DNA from: JAKAVK01 sp964419095
Lineage (GTDB): Archaea > Micrarchaeota > Micrarchaeia > Micrarchaeales > CABMGC01
Assembly: GCA_964419095.1 (NCBI GenBank)
Contig: CAYQOG010000004.1
Coordinates: forward strand, 1-45,664
Direction: 5' to 3'
DNA length: 45,664 nucleotides
Shown here piece after piece: positions 8,089-16,202 of this stretch (its first letter is position 1; each line of letters opens with the position of its first letter). The notes below the pieces were generated by a model. The model worked only from the letters and a program-made list of their open reading frames with translations, ran no database searches and was not told the DNA's origin. A program made the position numbers and the translations under genes.

Positions 8089-9822
8089 TCAACATTGGTA
8101 CGAACCGCACGCGTCTCCATCCTCGTATCCTACATCCTCATTGTTTCCCAGCGGGTCTATCTGGCCGCAGGTGTGGCACAGGTTCGGCCCAGAGGATCCA
8201 CAGTCATTCGTGGCGCCGCTCTCCCATAAAAAGGCAGTGGAGCCAAATATGTCGCAGTAGTTACCGTACACGCCACTGCCGCAGACGTCTGCTGTTCCCG
8301 ACGCAGAAGCCGTACCGCATCCGGACATGCCGCCGCTGCTTGTGGTGGTACTGCTTGACGTAGTGGTTGCCGCAGCATAGTCTGCATAGATAGTTTGACT
8401 AGCCCCTGAAACTGTCACACCGGCGTCTCCATAACTGGAGCATGGCGAGATTGACGACCCGGAGCTATAACCTGTAAACGTATATCCAGAATTGGCCCAG
8501 GCATGCAGGCAGACGACGGTTCCGGAAGTCAACCCGGATATGCAATCGGGATCGGACCCTGTTACGGCAGGGTTAGGGTATACATAGATGTTTGCGGCAG
8601 CGTTGTCTTGCCCTGCAGATGGACTTGCATACATGCACACTTGATAAGTAGCAGCAGAAGTTGTTGAGAAACCGGTTGTTGTTGAAAAGCCGGTTGTTGT
8701 TGAAAAGCCGGTTGTAGTGGAGAAGCCGGTTGTGGTGGAGAAGCCGGTCGTGGTTGAGAGGCCGGTCGTGGTTGAGAGGCCCGTCGTGGTCGACTGCTGG
8801 GTTGTGGTGGAGCTCAGCTGCGCGTTGAAGTCAGCGGTCTCTGTGACCGGCGCATTCATGGTGAAGCGCGCCGGATCGGATCCGCTGTACAGGCTTCCTG
8901 ACCATGATGAGAATGCATAACCTGAATTTGTCCCCGCGGAGGCAGTGACAGCTGCGTTTGCATTGACCCAGTATTGCCCGTTGCCGAGGTTGGCTCCGCA
9001 GCCGGATGTGCACGAAGGCGAACCTCCTGCAGAAGGACTTGCAACCAGGGTCAGCTCATATTGCGTGCTGCCATAATTCGCGTTGACGGTGCAGTTGTAC
9101 GACAGGACTACTACTCCTGCGGCGCCGTTCGCACCGCATCCCGTTATGACCGGATCTGATACCGTTGTGCCTCCCGCTGAGAGGGAGTTGGCGAATGAAT
9201 ATGTGAACCTTGATCCTGTGGAGCCGTAGAGCGTGACAGGCAGCTGTGATGCCGTATATGTTACCCCGTTTATGTCAACCGCATTGCCCGTGAGTCCATG
9301 TGTGCCGGAGGCTGCGAACGTTATCCCGAGGTACTGGCCAAAATGAACGATTACATTTGCCGAGTAGCCGGAGTAGTTTGCATGGACAAGGACATTTCCT
9401 GTCTGCATGCTGGAGATATAACTGACTGCGTTGCCATTCGAGTCGGTGATTACCTTTGTAGGGGCGATTGTCGCAAATGTAGGAATCTCGGTGAAGTTTA
9501 CAGTAGCGCCCTGATATGGGGCGCCGAGGAAGTATACAATTGCAGTAAGTTTATCCTGCGCACCGTTTGCGGGCTGCGTTGCGTTTGCCACCGTGAGCGT
9601 TATCGTGAAAGGATTCTGGGAATTGCCGCTTAGGGCAACAGGATTGCAGCTTGCGCATGAAACGCTGCCCGACTGCTGGCTGCTTGAATAGGCATAAAGC
9701 ATTACCGCGGCTGCCGCCATCAGGAGAAAGAGCCATCCATATCTTGATGCGTATGCAGTTAGCGACTTTTTGCCTGCTTTCTTAGCATGCACCTTGTTCC
9801 TCTGAATGCGTTTGCCTGCCAT
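8089..9822 (-). CDS. C-type cassette surface protein with Ig/InlB-like repeats and eight-Cys tail (copy 2)
   Basis: 577 residues from the ATG at 9822. The frame stays open upstream, but that part is not protein-like and contains the promoter. Layout matches copy 1: basic MAGKRIQRNKVHAKK, a membrane anchor (YASRYGWLFLLMAAAAVMLYAY), CASC, an invasin-type Ig domain (GAPYQGATVNFTE), an InlB B-repeat-like domain (SGYAFSSWSG), a tandem STTTGF linker, a second module with SGYTFTGY, and an eight-Cys tail with NLCHTCG and a final SYQC. It heads the upstream cassette behind a clear TATA box. A surface adhesin or fibre protein is the likely role. Confidence 0.8.
   Translation of the reverse strand: MAGKRIQRNKVHAKKAGKKSLTAYASRYGWLFLLMAAAAVMLYAYSSSQQSGSVSCASCNPVALSGNSQNPFTITLTVANATQPANGAQDKLTAIVYFLGAPYQGATVNFTEIPTFATIAPTKVITDSNGNAVSYISSMQTGNVLVHANYSGYSANVIVHFGQYLGITFAASGTHGLTGNAVDINGVTYTASQLPVTLYGSTGSRFTYSFANSLSAGGTTVSDPVITGCGANGAAGVVVLSYNCTVNANYGSTQYELTLVASPSAGGSPSCTSGCGANLGNGQYWVNANAAVTASAGTNSGYAFSSWSGSLYSGSDPARFTMNAPVTETADFNAQLSSTTTQQSTTTGLSTTTGLSTTTGFSTTTGFSTTTGFSTTTGFSTTTGFSTTSAATYQVCMYASPSAGQDNAAANIYVYPNPAVTGSDPDCISGLTSGTVVCLHAWANSGYTFTGYSSGSSISPCSSYGDAGVTVSGASQTIYADYAAATTTSSSTTTSSGGMSGCGTASASGTADVCGSGVYGNYCDIFGSTAFLWESGATNDCGSSGPNLCHTCGQIDPLGNNEDVGYEDGDACGSYQC
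8662..8793 (-). repeat. 18-bp tandem repeat coding for STTTG(L/F)
   Basis: About seven 18-bp units encode a Thr-rich linker, two ending in GL and five in GF. The units nearest the C-terminal side are almost identical at DNA level, so they expanded recently. Copy 1 of the gene has only a loose YSTTTV version at this place, so linker length is evolving fast. Confidence 0.8.
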
Positions 9823-9860
9823 CAATCCCACGATACGACTATGATAACTAAACAAATAGG

Positions 9861-9869
9861 AATATAAAT
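9861..9869 (-). promoter_or_regulatory. TATA box of the copy-2 cassette
   Basis: The minus strand reads ATTTATATT about 43 bp before the ATG at 9822, predicting a start near 9840 and an 18-nt leader. This supports the ATG at 9822 over longer readings of the frame. Confidence 0.55.
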
Positions 9870-9907
9870 GGATTGCATCGGCCATGCCCTTGCCGTTTTC
9901 GCAGGGA

Positions 9908-10423
9908 CTATGGCAAAGAGGGCATGGGCTGCTCCACATGGGCGTCCAGCACTCCGGAGAGCGTCTGCGCATTCCCGCCGCTGCACGATGCTATCGTTGA
10001 TCCAGTGACGCAGACTGTCTCTTTCAGGTATACCTGCGAGTAGACCAGAGAGCCCTGGCCGTATCTGTTCGCCATGATGGCGTTGCAGACGACAGCAGCG
10101 CTTGCAAGCACGAATCCGGGAGTGCACGAGCCGGTTATATTGCCGCTATTCTGCACGTTTATCTTGAAGACGGGATTGGCTATGGGATACTGCTGCCCAT
10201 TTGATATTATTATAACCACATAGGAGCCCGCAGTATTGCTGCTGAATATGGCGTCCCTGCAGTATGCGCCTGAATTGAATGTGCATGTGGTAGGCGTTGA
10301 GGAGGAAGGGCCAAGGACGAATATGTAGAGCAGGACTACGACTACGGCTATTATGAGGATAGCCCATCCGTATGTGGCAAGGTATTCTGTCGCTGCCTGG
10401 GCGCGGTAAGCCTTGATCTCCAC
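9908..10423 (-). CDS. Archaeal type IV pilin-like protein (class III signal)
   Basis: The N-terminus VEIKAYRAQAATEYLATYGWAILII followed by a Val/Leu-rich run is the class III prepilin pattern (basic residue, A, then QAATEYL), cut by an archaeal prepilin peptidase just before the hydrophobic helix that packs in the pilus core. The mature part is about 160 residues with several Cys and no known domain. I chose the GTG at 10423: the ATG at 10447 lies only about 10 bp from the TATA box (10454-10463), upstream of any sensible transcript start. The YGW-containing helix resembles the anchors of the C-type cassette proteins just downstream, so they may share an assembly route. No prepilin peptidase or pilus ATPase is in the window. 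Confidence 0.75.
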   Translation of the reverse strand: MEIKAYRAQAATEYLATYGWAILIIAVVVVLLYIFVLGPSSSTPTTCTFNSGAYCRDAIFSSNTAGSYVVIIISNGQQYPIANPVFKINVQNSGNITGSCTPGFVLASAAVVCNAIMANRYGQGSLVYSQVYLKETVCVTGSTIASCSGGNAQTLSGVLDAHVEQPMPSLP

Positions 10424-10453
10424 TGAACCACGAAGGATACAGTACATTGCAAC

Positions 10454-10463
10454 GTATATATTG
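10454..10463 (-). promoter_or_regulatory. TATA box of the pilin gene
   Basis: The minus strand reads AATATATACG. A start about 26 bp downstream (near 10432) favours the internal GTG start at 10423 for the pilin. Confidence 0.5.
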
Positions 10464-10494
10464 CTTGCGATGCCCGGTTCCCGTGCTTGGGCGC

Positions 10495-11040
10495 TTATGA
10501 GGCTACCTTCCTGCTGTGCGAGAGAACCGCGAATATCTCTACAAGCATGACAAGTATGATCACCTGCGGCGCAATCAGATTCACAACAAGGAAATTGAAT
10601 GTGATTCCCGCCGTCGGGAGCACGTAGACTATTACCTCGTATATGATTACTATTGCTATTATGTATATTATCGCCGCATACACCCCATTCAGCAGGCCTG
10701 CCTTGAGAGCCTTCATGGAACTCCTCGACCTCAGCCCTATCTCAGCCCCGATGACCGCGCCGACTATGAGCGGCAGTATCAGTGAGCCGGAATTAAACAG
10801 AAAGAAGCTCGATGCGCCGTTGAGGAAGGCATACGCAGATGATGGCTGTGGGAACGTGTTGGTGTACGTTATCACGATCCTTGAGAAGAGGGCAAGCACA
10901 AGGACGATTACCCAGAAGAAAAGGGGCTCTGCGATATTCACGCTTGCAGCGGTTGTCTTCCTGACGGGAGCTTCCTCTTCCATCTCTTCGTCTTCCTCGT
11001 CTTTTTCATCTTCTTCAACGTTCTTAGCCGCCTTTGCCAT
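10495..11040 (-). CDS. Multi-pass membrane protein with acidic N-terminus
   Basis: 181 residues. The first 28 are almost all Glu, Asp and Lys; then come about four hydrophobic segments (around residues 38-60, 75-100, 113-135 and 143-172). An SRSSMKALKAG loop lies between segments two and three. The ATG is preceded by AGGAGA at 6 nt. The gene is divergent from the M20 peptidase, and the 78-bp space holds AT-rich boxes usable on both strands. No family recognised; the position next to the pilin and surface cassettes may be chance. Confidence 0.7.
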   Translation of the reverse strand: MAKAAKNVEEDEKDEEDEEMEEEAPVRKTTAASVNIAEPLFFWVIVLVLALFSRIVITYTNTFPQPSSAYAFLNGASSFFLFNSGSLILPLIVGAVIGAEIGLRSRSSMKALKAGLLNGVYAAIIYIIAIVIIYEVIVYVLPTAGITFNFLVVNLIAPQVIILVMLVEIFAVLSHSRKVAS

Positions 11041-11118
11041 GCTCTCCTATGGGGTATAATGCTTTAAATACGTTAACCTTTTTATTTGGTGGGTGCGCAA
11101 TGATAGTCTGTTGATTCT

Positions 11119-12327
11119 GTGAAAGACAATTTTTCTCCACTGGCCAAGAAAATCGATTCGTATAGAGATGAGATGGTAAAGACGATGTCGCAGATGGTAG
11201 GCATCAAGGCAATCTCGCCTAGGAGCGGAGGGGCAGGGGAGGGAGAGCGGGCAGACTTCCTTCAAGGAACCTTGAAGGAGTGGGGATTCAAAGTGAAGAG
11301 GTATTCTTACAAGGATACAAATTCAACCGAGAGGGCAAGCCTCGTAACAAAATTGGGAAATAGGAAGAATACGATCTGGATAATAGCGCATATCGATACG
11401 GTTTCGGAAGGAGACCTCTCGTTGTGGAAAACAGATCCCTTCAAGGCTGAGGTTGCAGGGGATAGGATTTATGGCCGGGGAACAAACGATGACGGCCAGC
11501 CGGTGATATCGGCGATGTATGCGCTTAGAGTGCTCAAGGAGGCGCGAGCGAATCTCAAATACAACTATGGGCTTGTGCTCGTCGCTGACGAGGAGGTAGG
11601 AAGCGTTTACGGCATGCAGAAGCTCATGAAAGAGAAAATCTTCTCAAAGAATGACATGTTTCTGGTGCCTGACTCAGGAGAACCTGATGGGAAAGTCGTT
11701 GAAATCGGAGAGAAAGGGATGCTCTGGCTCAAGGTGACCGTGATAGGCAAGCAGGTTCATGCAAGCACTCCTGCAAAAGGAGTAAACGCATTCAGATACC
11801 TAATAAAATTCCTTGGGGAGGTTGACTTGATATTGCATGAGAGGTACACGGTAAGGAACAATCTTTTCCATCCAAACTATTCGACCTTTGAGATGACCAA
11901 GCACGAGAAGAACGTGGACAGCATAAACATAATTCCCGGAAAGGAGGTAGCTTACATAGACTGCAGGGTGCTGCCTGAATACAAGCTTGATGACGTGTTG
12001 AACGATGTAAGGAAGGTTGCGGCAGGGAAGGAGTTCGGGCAAGTCAAGATAGAGATAGAAACGGCAAACAGGGAGGACCCTGCACCGATAACCGGCAAGA
12101 ATTCGGAGATAGTAAGACTGCTCTCAAAGGCGCTAAAGGAACTTAGAGGGATAGACACAGAACTCATTGGCATCGGAGGAGGCACGGTTGCTGCTTTCGC
12201 AAGGAAGGCAGGCATGCCTGCAGCAGTATGGGCAACACTGCAGAACAATGCGCATCAGCCCAACGAGTTCCTGAAGATAAGCGATATGGTAAATGATGCG
12301 AAGGTCTTTGCCTACATCTGCCTTTGA
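11119..12327 (+). CDS. M20 family metallopeptidase/deacylase (ArgE/DapE-like)
   Basis: 402 residues, the usual length for the family. Metal ligands are in place: H91 and D93 (AHIDTV), D125 (GRGTNDDGQ), the catalytic and ligand pair E158-E159 (ADEEVGS), an Asp in PDSGEPD and a late His in NNAHQPNEF. M20 enzymes use two zinc or cobalt ions to cleave N-acyl amino acids or dipeptides; the substrate cannot be fixed from sequence. The start is GTG at 11119, since the frame is closed just upstream at 11104. A TATA-like box at about 11079-11090 would put the transcript start close to this GTG, so the mRNA may be nearly leaderless. Confidence 0.85.
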   Translation: MKDNFSPLAKKIDSYRDEMVKTMSQMVGIKAISPRSGGAGEGERADFLQGTLKEWGFKVKRYSYKDTNSTERASLVTKLGNRKNTIWIIAHIDTVSEGDLSLWKTDPFKAEVAGDRIYGRGTNDDGQPVISAMYALRVLKEARANLKYNYGLVLVADEEVGSVYGMQKLMKEKIFSKNDMFLVPDSGEPDGKVVEIGEKGMLWLKVTVIGKQVHASTPAKGVNAFRYLIKFLGEVDLILHERYTVRNNLFHPNYSTFEMTKHEKNVDSINIIPGKEVAYIDCRVLPEYKLDDVLNDVRKVAAGKEFGQVKIEIETANREDPAPITGKNSEIVRLLSKALKELRGIDTELIGIGGGTVAAFARKAGMPAAVWATLQNNAHQPNEFLKISDMVNDAKVFAYICL

Positions 12328-12328
12328 A

Positions 12329-13021
12329 TCAGTTTCCTATGTTCTTGAAGATGGTCTTGAGTATCGCATATCCGTCCTTGAATGTCCTCAGCTTCGCCTC
12401 TCCCGCGACTCTCTTCTTCTCCCTGCTCGGCACCTCCATCACCTTGAGACCCATTTTAATTGCCTTTATGCTTATCTCGGTCTCTATCCCAAACCCGTGC
12501 TCCTCAAGTCTCATTTTTCTCATGGCCTCGTGCCTGAAGCTCCTGTAGCCATAGCATAGGTCGCTGTAGTTTGCACTGAAGAGCACGTTGACCATCCAGA
12601 CGAAGAACTTGTTGCCCAGCACCCTGAGCATGGGCATGTCGTCCGTGCCTCCGCCCGCTATGAAGCGGGATCCCATGCATAGGTCGTACCCTATCTCTAT
12701 GCCATCTACAAGCAGTTTCATTTCGTCGGGCCTGTGAGACAGGTCGGCATCCATTGAAACAAGTATTTCGCCCCTTGCCACATGAAGCCCTTTTATCAGC
12801 GCTGCCCCCTTTCCCCCGTTGTCGTAGAATATCCTTGCGCCATGCCTTTTTGCTATGCTTACCGTTCTGTCAGTAGAATTACCGTCGACAAGTATGACCT
12901 CATAGGTCTGGTCCCTGAGCTGCTTCTCGACACCGGTTAGCACCTCGCCGATGTTTGCAGCCTCGTTCAGTGTAGGTATGACGACCGAGACATGTGGCGA
13001 ATGTTTCTTTTTGGTGTCCAT
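12329..13021 (-). CDS. Dolichyl-phosphate mannose synthase-like glycosyltransferase (GT2)
   Basis: 230 residues from the ATG at 13021. The GT-A fold motifs are clear: SVVIPTLNEAANIGEVL at the N-terminus, LVDGNSTDRT, the metal-binding DAD in SMDADLSHRP, and the GSRF motif typical of Dpm1/DPMS. It transfers a sugar from a nucleotide sugar to a polyprenyl phosphate at the cytoplasmic face, which would feed N-glycosylation of the sequon-rich surface proteins seen in this window. No C-terminal membrane helices, so this is the soluble Dpm1 type. It starts 7 bp after the thioredoxin reductase stop, so the two are co-transcribed. Confidence 0.85.
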   Translation of the reverse strand: MDTKKKHSPHVSVVIPTLNEAANIGEVLTGVEKQLRDQTYEVILVDGNSTDRTVSIAKRHGARIFYDNGGKGAALIKGLHVARGEILVSMDADLSHRPDEMKLLVDGIEIGYDLCMGSRFIAGGGTDDMPMLRVLGNKFFVWMVNVLFSANYSDLCYGYRSFRHEAMRKMRLEEHGFGIETEISIKAIKMGLKVMEVPSREKKRVAGEAKLRTFKDGYAILKTIFKNIGN

Positions 13022-13028
13022 GCAATCT

Positions 13029-15134
13029 TCAGCCGCCCTTATTCTGGAAATACTCGCGCACGCGCAATGCGGCTTTGACTCCGCTTCCGCTCGCGGTCGC
13101 CGCCTGCCTGTACCTTCTGTCTGCAACATCACCGGCCACGAACACTCCTTCAATGTCCGTTCCGACTTCTTCCTTCGTCACCAGGTAGCCCAGCTCGTCA
13201 AGAGGCAACTGGTCCTTGAATATCTGGGTGTTGGGCGCATGGCCTATCGCCACGAAGACGCCATCTATCGGCATCTCGGTTGTCTGGTTGGTGACCAAAT
13301 TCTTGACACTGACGCTTTTTACTTTCTGGTCGCCCTTGATCTCTTCTATGGCCGAGTTCCAGATGACCTTTATCTTTGGATTCTTTAGCGCGCGCTTGGA
13401 CATGATGTTGCTCGCCCTGAACGAGTCCTTCCTGTGTATTATCGTTACGCTGTTCGCGAACCTTGTAAGGAAAAGTGAGTCTTCCATTGCGGTGTCTCCG
13501 CCTCCGATAACAACCACGTTCTTGTTCTTGTAAAGGGCGCCGTCGCAATTATGAACTATACTATTAGTTGTTACATACGTGTTGTTTTCATCGACAGCAA
13601 TATTATGAACTTGACCCGTGTAGAATTCTTTTGATATTTGTCTTATTTTTAGATGTGCATACCCATCAAGAATGAAACCATTATAACAATTCCACTTTGT
13701 CTTTGCCATCACAGGATGCTGTTCTTCTACCACATTAGACATTGTCTTTATCCACGGGCCTCCTATAACTATTTGGTAAACGTCCTTCTTAAATTCTACT
13801 TTGCGTCCATTTATTACGCTGTATTGCAGTGTGCTAAACTTTCTTTTCTCAACACCAGGCAGTATGTCTAATCTAAGTAATATCATTTTTAATTGTTCTA
13901 TCAGCTCTCTGGAACTACTAGTAATTATAAAATCCTCTTTTCTCATGCATCCATCTCCCCTCCACATACCTTTTATTATTTCTTTTTGCAAGTCTTTGTT
14001 TAGTAAAATAAATTCGTGAGGTAGCCGTTTTTCGTGGGAATAATTACCAAAAAGTTTTTGGAATAGCCTACTTAGGATTAGTGAATGCGCTGTCACTCGT
14101 AAAACAGAACTTTCTCTCTTTATTGTCGAATTTATGCCAAATAGTTGCTTGATAATATTAACGCAGTCCTTAGCATATTCCATTTCCTTACTTGAAAAAG
14201 CAAATGATATCCCTCTTTCGTGGGAGAAACCTTCAGATAGATAATAGCCAACTAGGAGGGCAAACTCTTTGTTTATCTTTAGTATATTAGGTAGTCTATG
14301 GGAGGTATATGTTTCTATATCAAGTCTCACATTATTCGCGTTGTCTACCTTCATACCAAGTTCTTTGGCTATGTTAATATGATTCAATTTGGTTATTTCT
14401 TTGGGTATTGGATAGAGGACGAAGTCTTCCTTTTGTAGACTACCTGCATCAACCCAAAACGGGAGTGACCAGGTAATTTCTCTGAACTTCGCCCCTTTAC
14501 CTCTTTTTATAATTCGTTTCGCTAATACCGGATGGTTTGGCGTTAGTAACGTTTCTTCTGACCTGAAGAACCTTGTCTTGAATTTAACTAAATTACCAGT
14601 ATACTCTTGCTGTGTTGTGTCCATTACCTTCTTAAAAGATCCATCGTGAGTTAATACTTTAGCGCCATTCTGCAATGTTCCTATTGCCACAGTAGAAGCG
14701 TTGGCAACTACAAGAGATGATGGCGGTAGGCACGTGGCACAGCTCGAGACCCCCCTTCCCATGAATTTCTGCTCCGAATCGAGCCCAAGCCACTTCGAGT
14801 TAGCGCCTGTTGCAATGACAAGGGTCTCAGTTTCATAGACTTTTCCTTCGGCTGTGACTTTGAACGGCCTTGACTTAAGGTCTACAGCAGTTGCATTCTC
14901 GTCTATGAACCTCGCGCCGAATTTCTCTGCCTGCTTCCTCATCTCGATTATGTAGTCTGGACCCATGATCCCATTCGGGAAGCCAGGAATATTCTCTACA
15001 AGCGTGGTGAGAAGCAGCTGGCCTCCGGCGTTGAATCCTGCAATTATCAGGGGTGTGAAGCCCTCCCTGGCGGTGTAGATCGCAGCTGAAAGGCCCGCTG
15101 GGCCGCCTCCCAATATGATGACTTTTTCGACCAT
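13029..15134 (-). CDS. trxB: Thioredoxin reductase precursor containing an intein
   Basis: 701 residues before splicing. The N-extein (1-134) has the FAD motif GGGPAGLSAAIY. The C-extein (530-701) has the NADPH motif GGGDTAMED and the closing FAD motif FVAGDVADRRYRQA. Removing residues 135-529 gives a 306-residue enzyme of normal length whose joined sequence restores the redox site C-A-T-C-D-G. The enzyme passes electrons from NADPH to thioredoxin. The second active-site Cys is the +1 residue of the splice, so the unspliced protein cannot be active. An AGGTC sequence precedes the ATG. It leads an operon with the GT2 gene. Confidence 0.95.
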   Translation of the reverse strand: MVEKVIILGGGPAGLSAAIYTAREGFTPLIIAGFNAGGQLLLTTLVENIPGFPNGIMGPDYIIEMRKQAEKFGARFIDENATAVDLKSRPFKVTAEGKVYETETLVIATGANSKWLGLDSEQKFMGRGVSSCATCLPPSSLVVANASTVAIGTLQNGAKVLTHDGSFKKVMDTTQQEYTGNLVKFKTRFFRSEETLLTPNHPVLAKRIIKRGKGAKFREITWSLPFWVDAGSLQKEDFVLYPIPKEITKLNHINIAKELGMKVDNANNVRLDIETYTSHRLPNILKINKEFALLVGYYLSEGFSHERGISFAFSSKEMEYAKDCVNIIKQLFGINSTIKRESSVLRVTAHSLILSRLFQKLFGNYSHEKRLPHEFILLNKDLQKEIIKGMWRGDGCMRKEDFIITSSSRELIEQLKMILLRLDILPGVEKRKFSTLQYSVINGRKVEFKKDVYQIVIGGPWIKTMSNVVEEQHPVMAKTKWNCYNGFILDGYAHLKIRQISKEFYTGQVHNIAVDENNTYVTTNSIVHNCDGALYKNKNVVVIGGGDTAMEDSLFLTRFANSVTIIHRKDSFRASNIMSKRALKNPKIKVIWNSAIEEIKGDQKVKSVSVKNLVTNQTTEMPIDGVFVAIGHAPNTQIFKDQLPLDELGYLVTKEEVGTDIEGVFVAGDVADRRYRQAATASGSGVKAALRVREYFQNKGG
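13548..14732 (-). mobile_element. Intein with LAGLIDADG homing endonuclease in the TrxB active site
   Basis: The 395-residue insert starts with Cys (CLPPSSLVVANASTVAIG, block A), has the block B TPNHPVL, two LAGLIDADG-type helices (LLVGYYLSEGFS and IIKGMWRGDGCM) and ends with blocks F/G (VHNIAVDENNTYVT, then VHN), followed by Cys +1. All splicing residues (C1, block B His, the HN end, C+1) are intact. The DNA is visibly more AT-rich than the flanking extein code, a sign of later acquisition. It sits between the two Cys-side positions of the CxxC redox centre, a highly conserved target. Confidence 0.95.
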
Positions 15135-15173
15135 AAAAAGACCTGGTATAATGATAGTAATTTTCTCTAATCA

Positions 15174-15185
15174 GGTATATAAAGG
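15174..15185 (+). promoter_or_regulatory. TATA box of the MBL-fold gene
   Basis: AGGTATATAAAGG lies about 25 bp before the ATG at 15204, so the transcript should begin at or next to that ATG (leaderless). This supports the ATG at 15204 over the one four codons later. Confidence 0.55.
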
Positions 15186-15203
15186 CTAATATCCCATTCG
15201 AGG

Positions 15204-16202
15204 ATGGGCGACTTAATGGTTCTGCATGTCGGTGGGTACAAGATAGCTTTGGACAGGCACGAAGTGGAATCAGACACTAATTTTGTCTCGCACGCCCATT
15301 CAGACCATATCTCCGGCATAAGGAAAGCAAAGGGAACAATCACAAGCGAGATAACAAGGGATCTGCTAAAGACCAGGGGCAAGAACGTCACCATGATGGA
15401 CGCGCCAAGGGGAACAAAACTGCTTAACGCAGGGCACATGCTCGGCTCAAAGCAATTCTATGTGGAATCGGACATCAACGGCTATTCGATAGTTTACACC
15501 GGAGACTATCAGATGCAGAAATCCTACGCAACGGAGGCAATAGAGGTAAGAAAGGCAGACATACTTGTAATCGACTCGACGTATCCGCACCCGAACATAG
15601 TCTTTGATGAGCGCAGCGAGGTCGTCTCGGCGATTCAATGCTACTCAAAGCAGAAGATCAACTGGGGAACCCTGCTATTTGGTGCGTACTCTATGGGAAA
15701 GACGCAGGAGCTGATCAGGATATTCAACGAGATAGGCATAGCGCCTGTAGTCGATGCAAAGGTCGCCGAGATAAACAAGGTATACGAATCGCACGGCGTA
15801 AAGCTCGATTACGAGGCGGCCGAAGGGGGGCTTCCTGCAAACGGAAACTTCGTAGGCATAGTCAACGTGTCAAAGCTCAAGGAGAGGAAGTATGAGCTGG
15901 AGAAGAGGAGCGGGAGGAAGGTATTCACTGCGGTTGCGACAGGATTCGCGAAGATCTGCACCTTCGACACTGATGTGCAGTTTGCTTTGAGCGACCACGC
16001 TGACTTCAAGCAGGCAATAGAATACATAAGCCTCTGCGAACCGAAGATGATCTATACTGTAGGATCGCAGTCGGGAATGTTCGCAATGAACCTGACGAGA
16101 GCAGGCTACAAAGCGAATCCGCTTTTCGCAAGTGCCCTGCTTAATTTGCCAGTAACCGCACACGGGACTGCTTACTCTGGCTCTCCGCTTTTAAATCTTT
16201 AG
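15204..16202 (+). CDS. Metallo-beta-lactamase fold hydrolase (beta-CASP / exonuclease-like)
   Basis: 332 residues. Metal-binding motifs of the RNA/DNA-processing MBL group are present: SHAHSDH (HxHxDH), NAGHMLGS, the TGDY Asp and the late SDHADF motif that follows a reduced beta-CASP region. Such proteins (mRNA 3'-end processing factor and DNA ligase-associated exonuclease families) cut nucleic acids with two zincs. At 332 residues it is shorter than full CPSF-type proteins and has no KH domains, so the exonuclease-like or mRNA 3'-processing-like subgroup is likelier. The TAG stop directly abuts the ATG of the UbiA gene. Confidence 0.8.
   Translation: MGDLMVLHVGGYKIALDRHEVESDTNFVSHAHSDHISGIRKAKGTITSEITRDLLKTRGKNVTMMDAPRGTKLLNAGHMLGSKQFYVESDINGYSIVYTGDYQMQKSYATEAIEVRKADILVIDSTYPHPNIVFDERSEVVSAIQCYSKQKINWGTLLFGAYSMGKTQELIRIFNEIGIAPVVDAKVAEINKVYESHGVKLDYEAAEGGLPANGNFVGIVNVSKLKERKYELEKRSGRKVFTAVATGFAKICTFDTDVQFALSDHADFKQAIEYISLCEPKMIYTVGSQSGMFAMNLTRAGYKANPLFASALLNLPVTAHGTAYSGSPLLNL

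Noticed and set aside
8089..9972. Start of the C2 gene at 9972
   Set aside because: The extra 50 codons cover the TATA box and the pilin 3' end and encode no family-like residues; the paralogue begins at the position equivalent to 9822.
13198..13548. 116-codon minus frame in the TrxB C-extein region
   Set aside because: Out-of-frame shadow: the true frame contains the NADPH and FAD motifs.
15638..15895. Arg-rich plus-strand frame within the MBL-fold gene
   Set aside because: It is a shifted reading of a well-supported gene with intact motifs and has no signal of its own.
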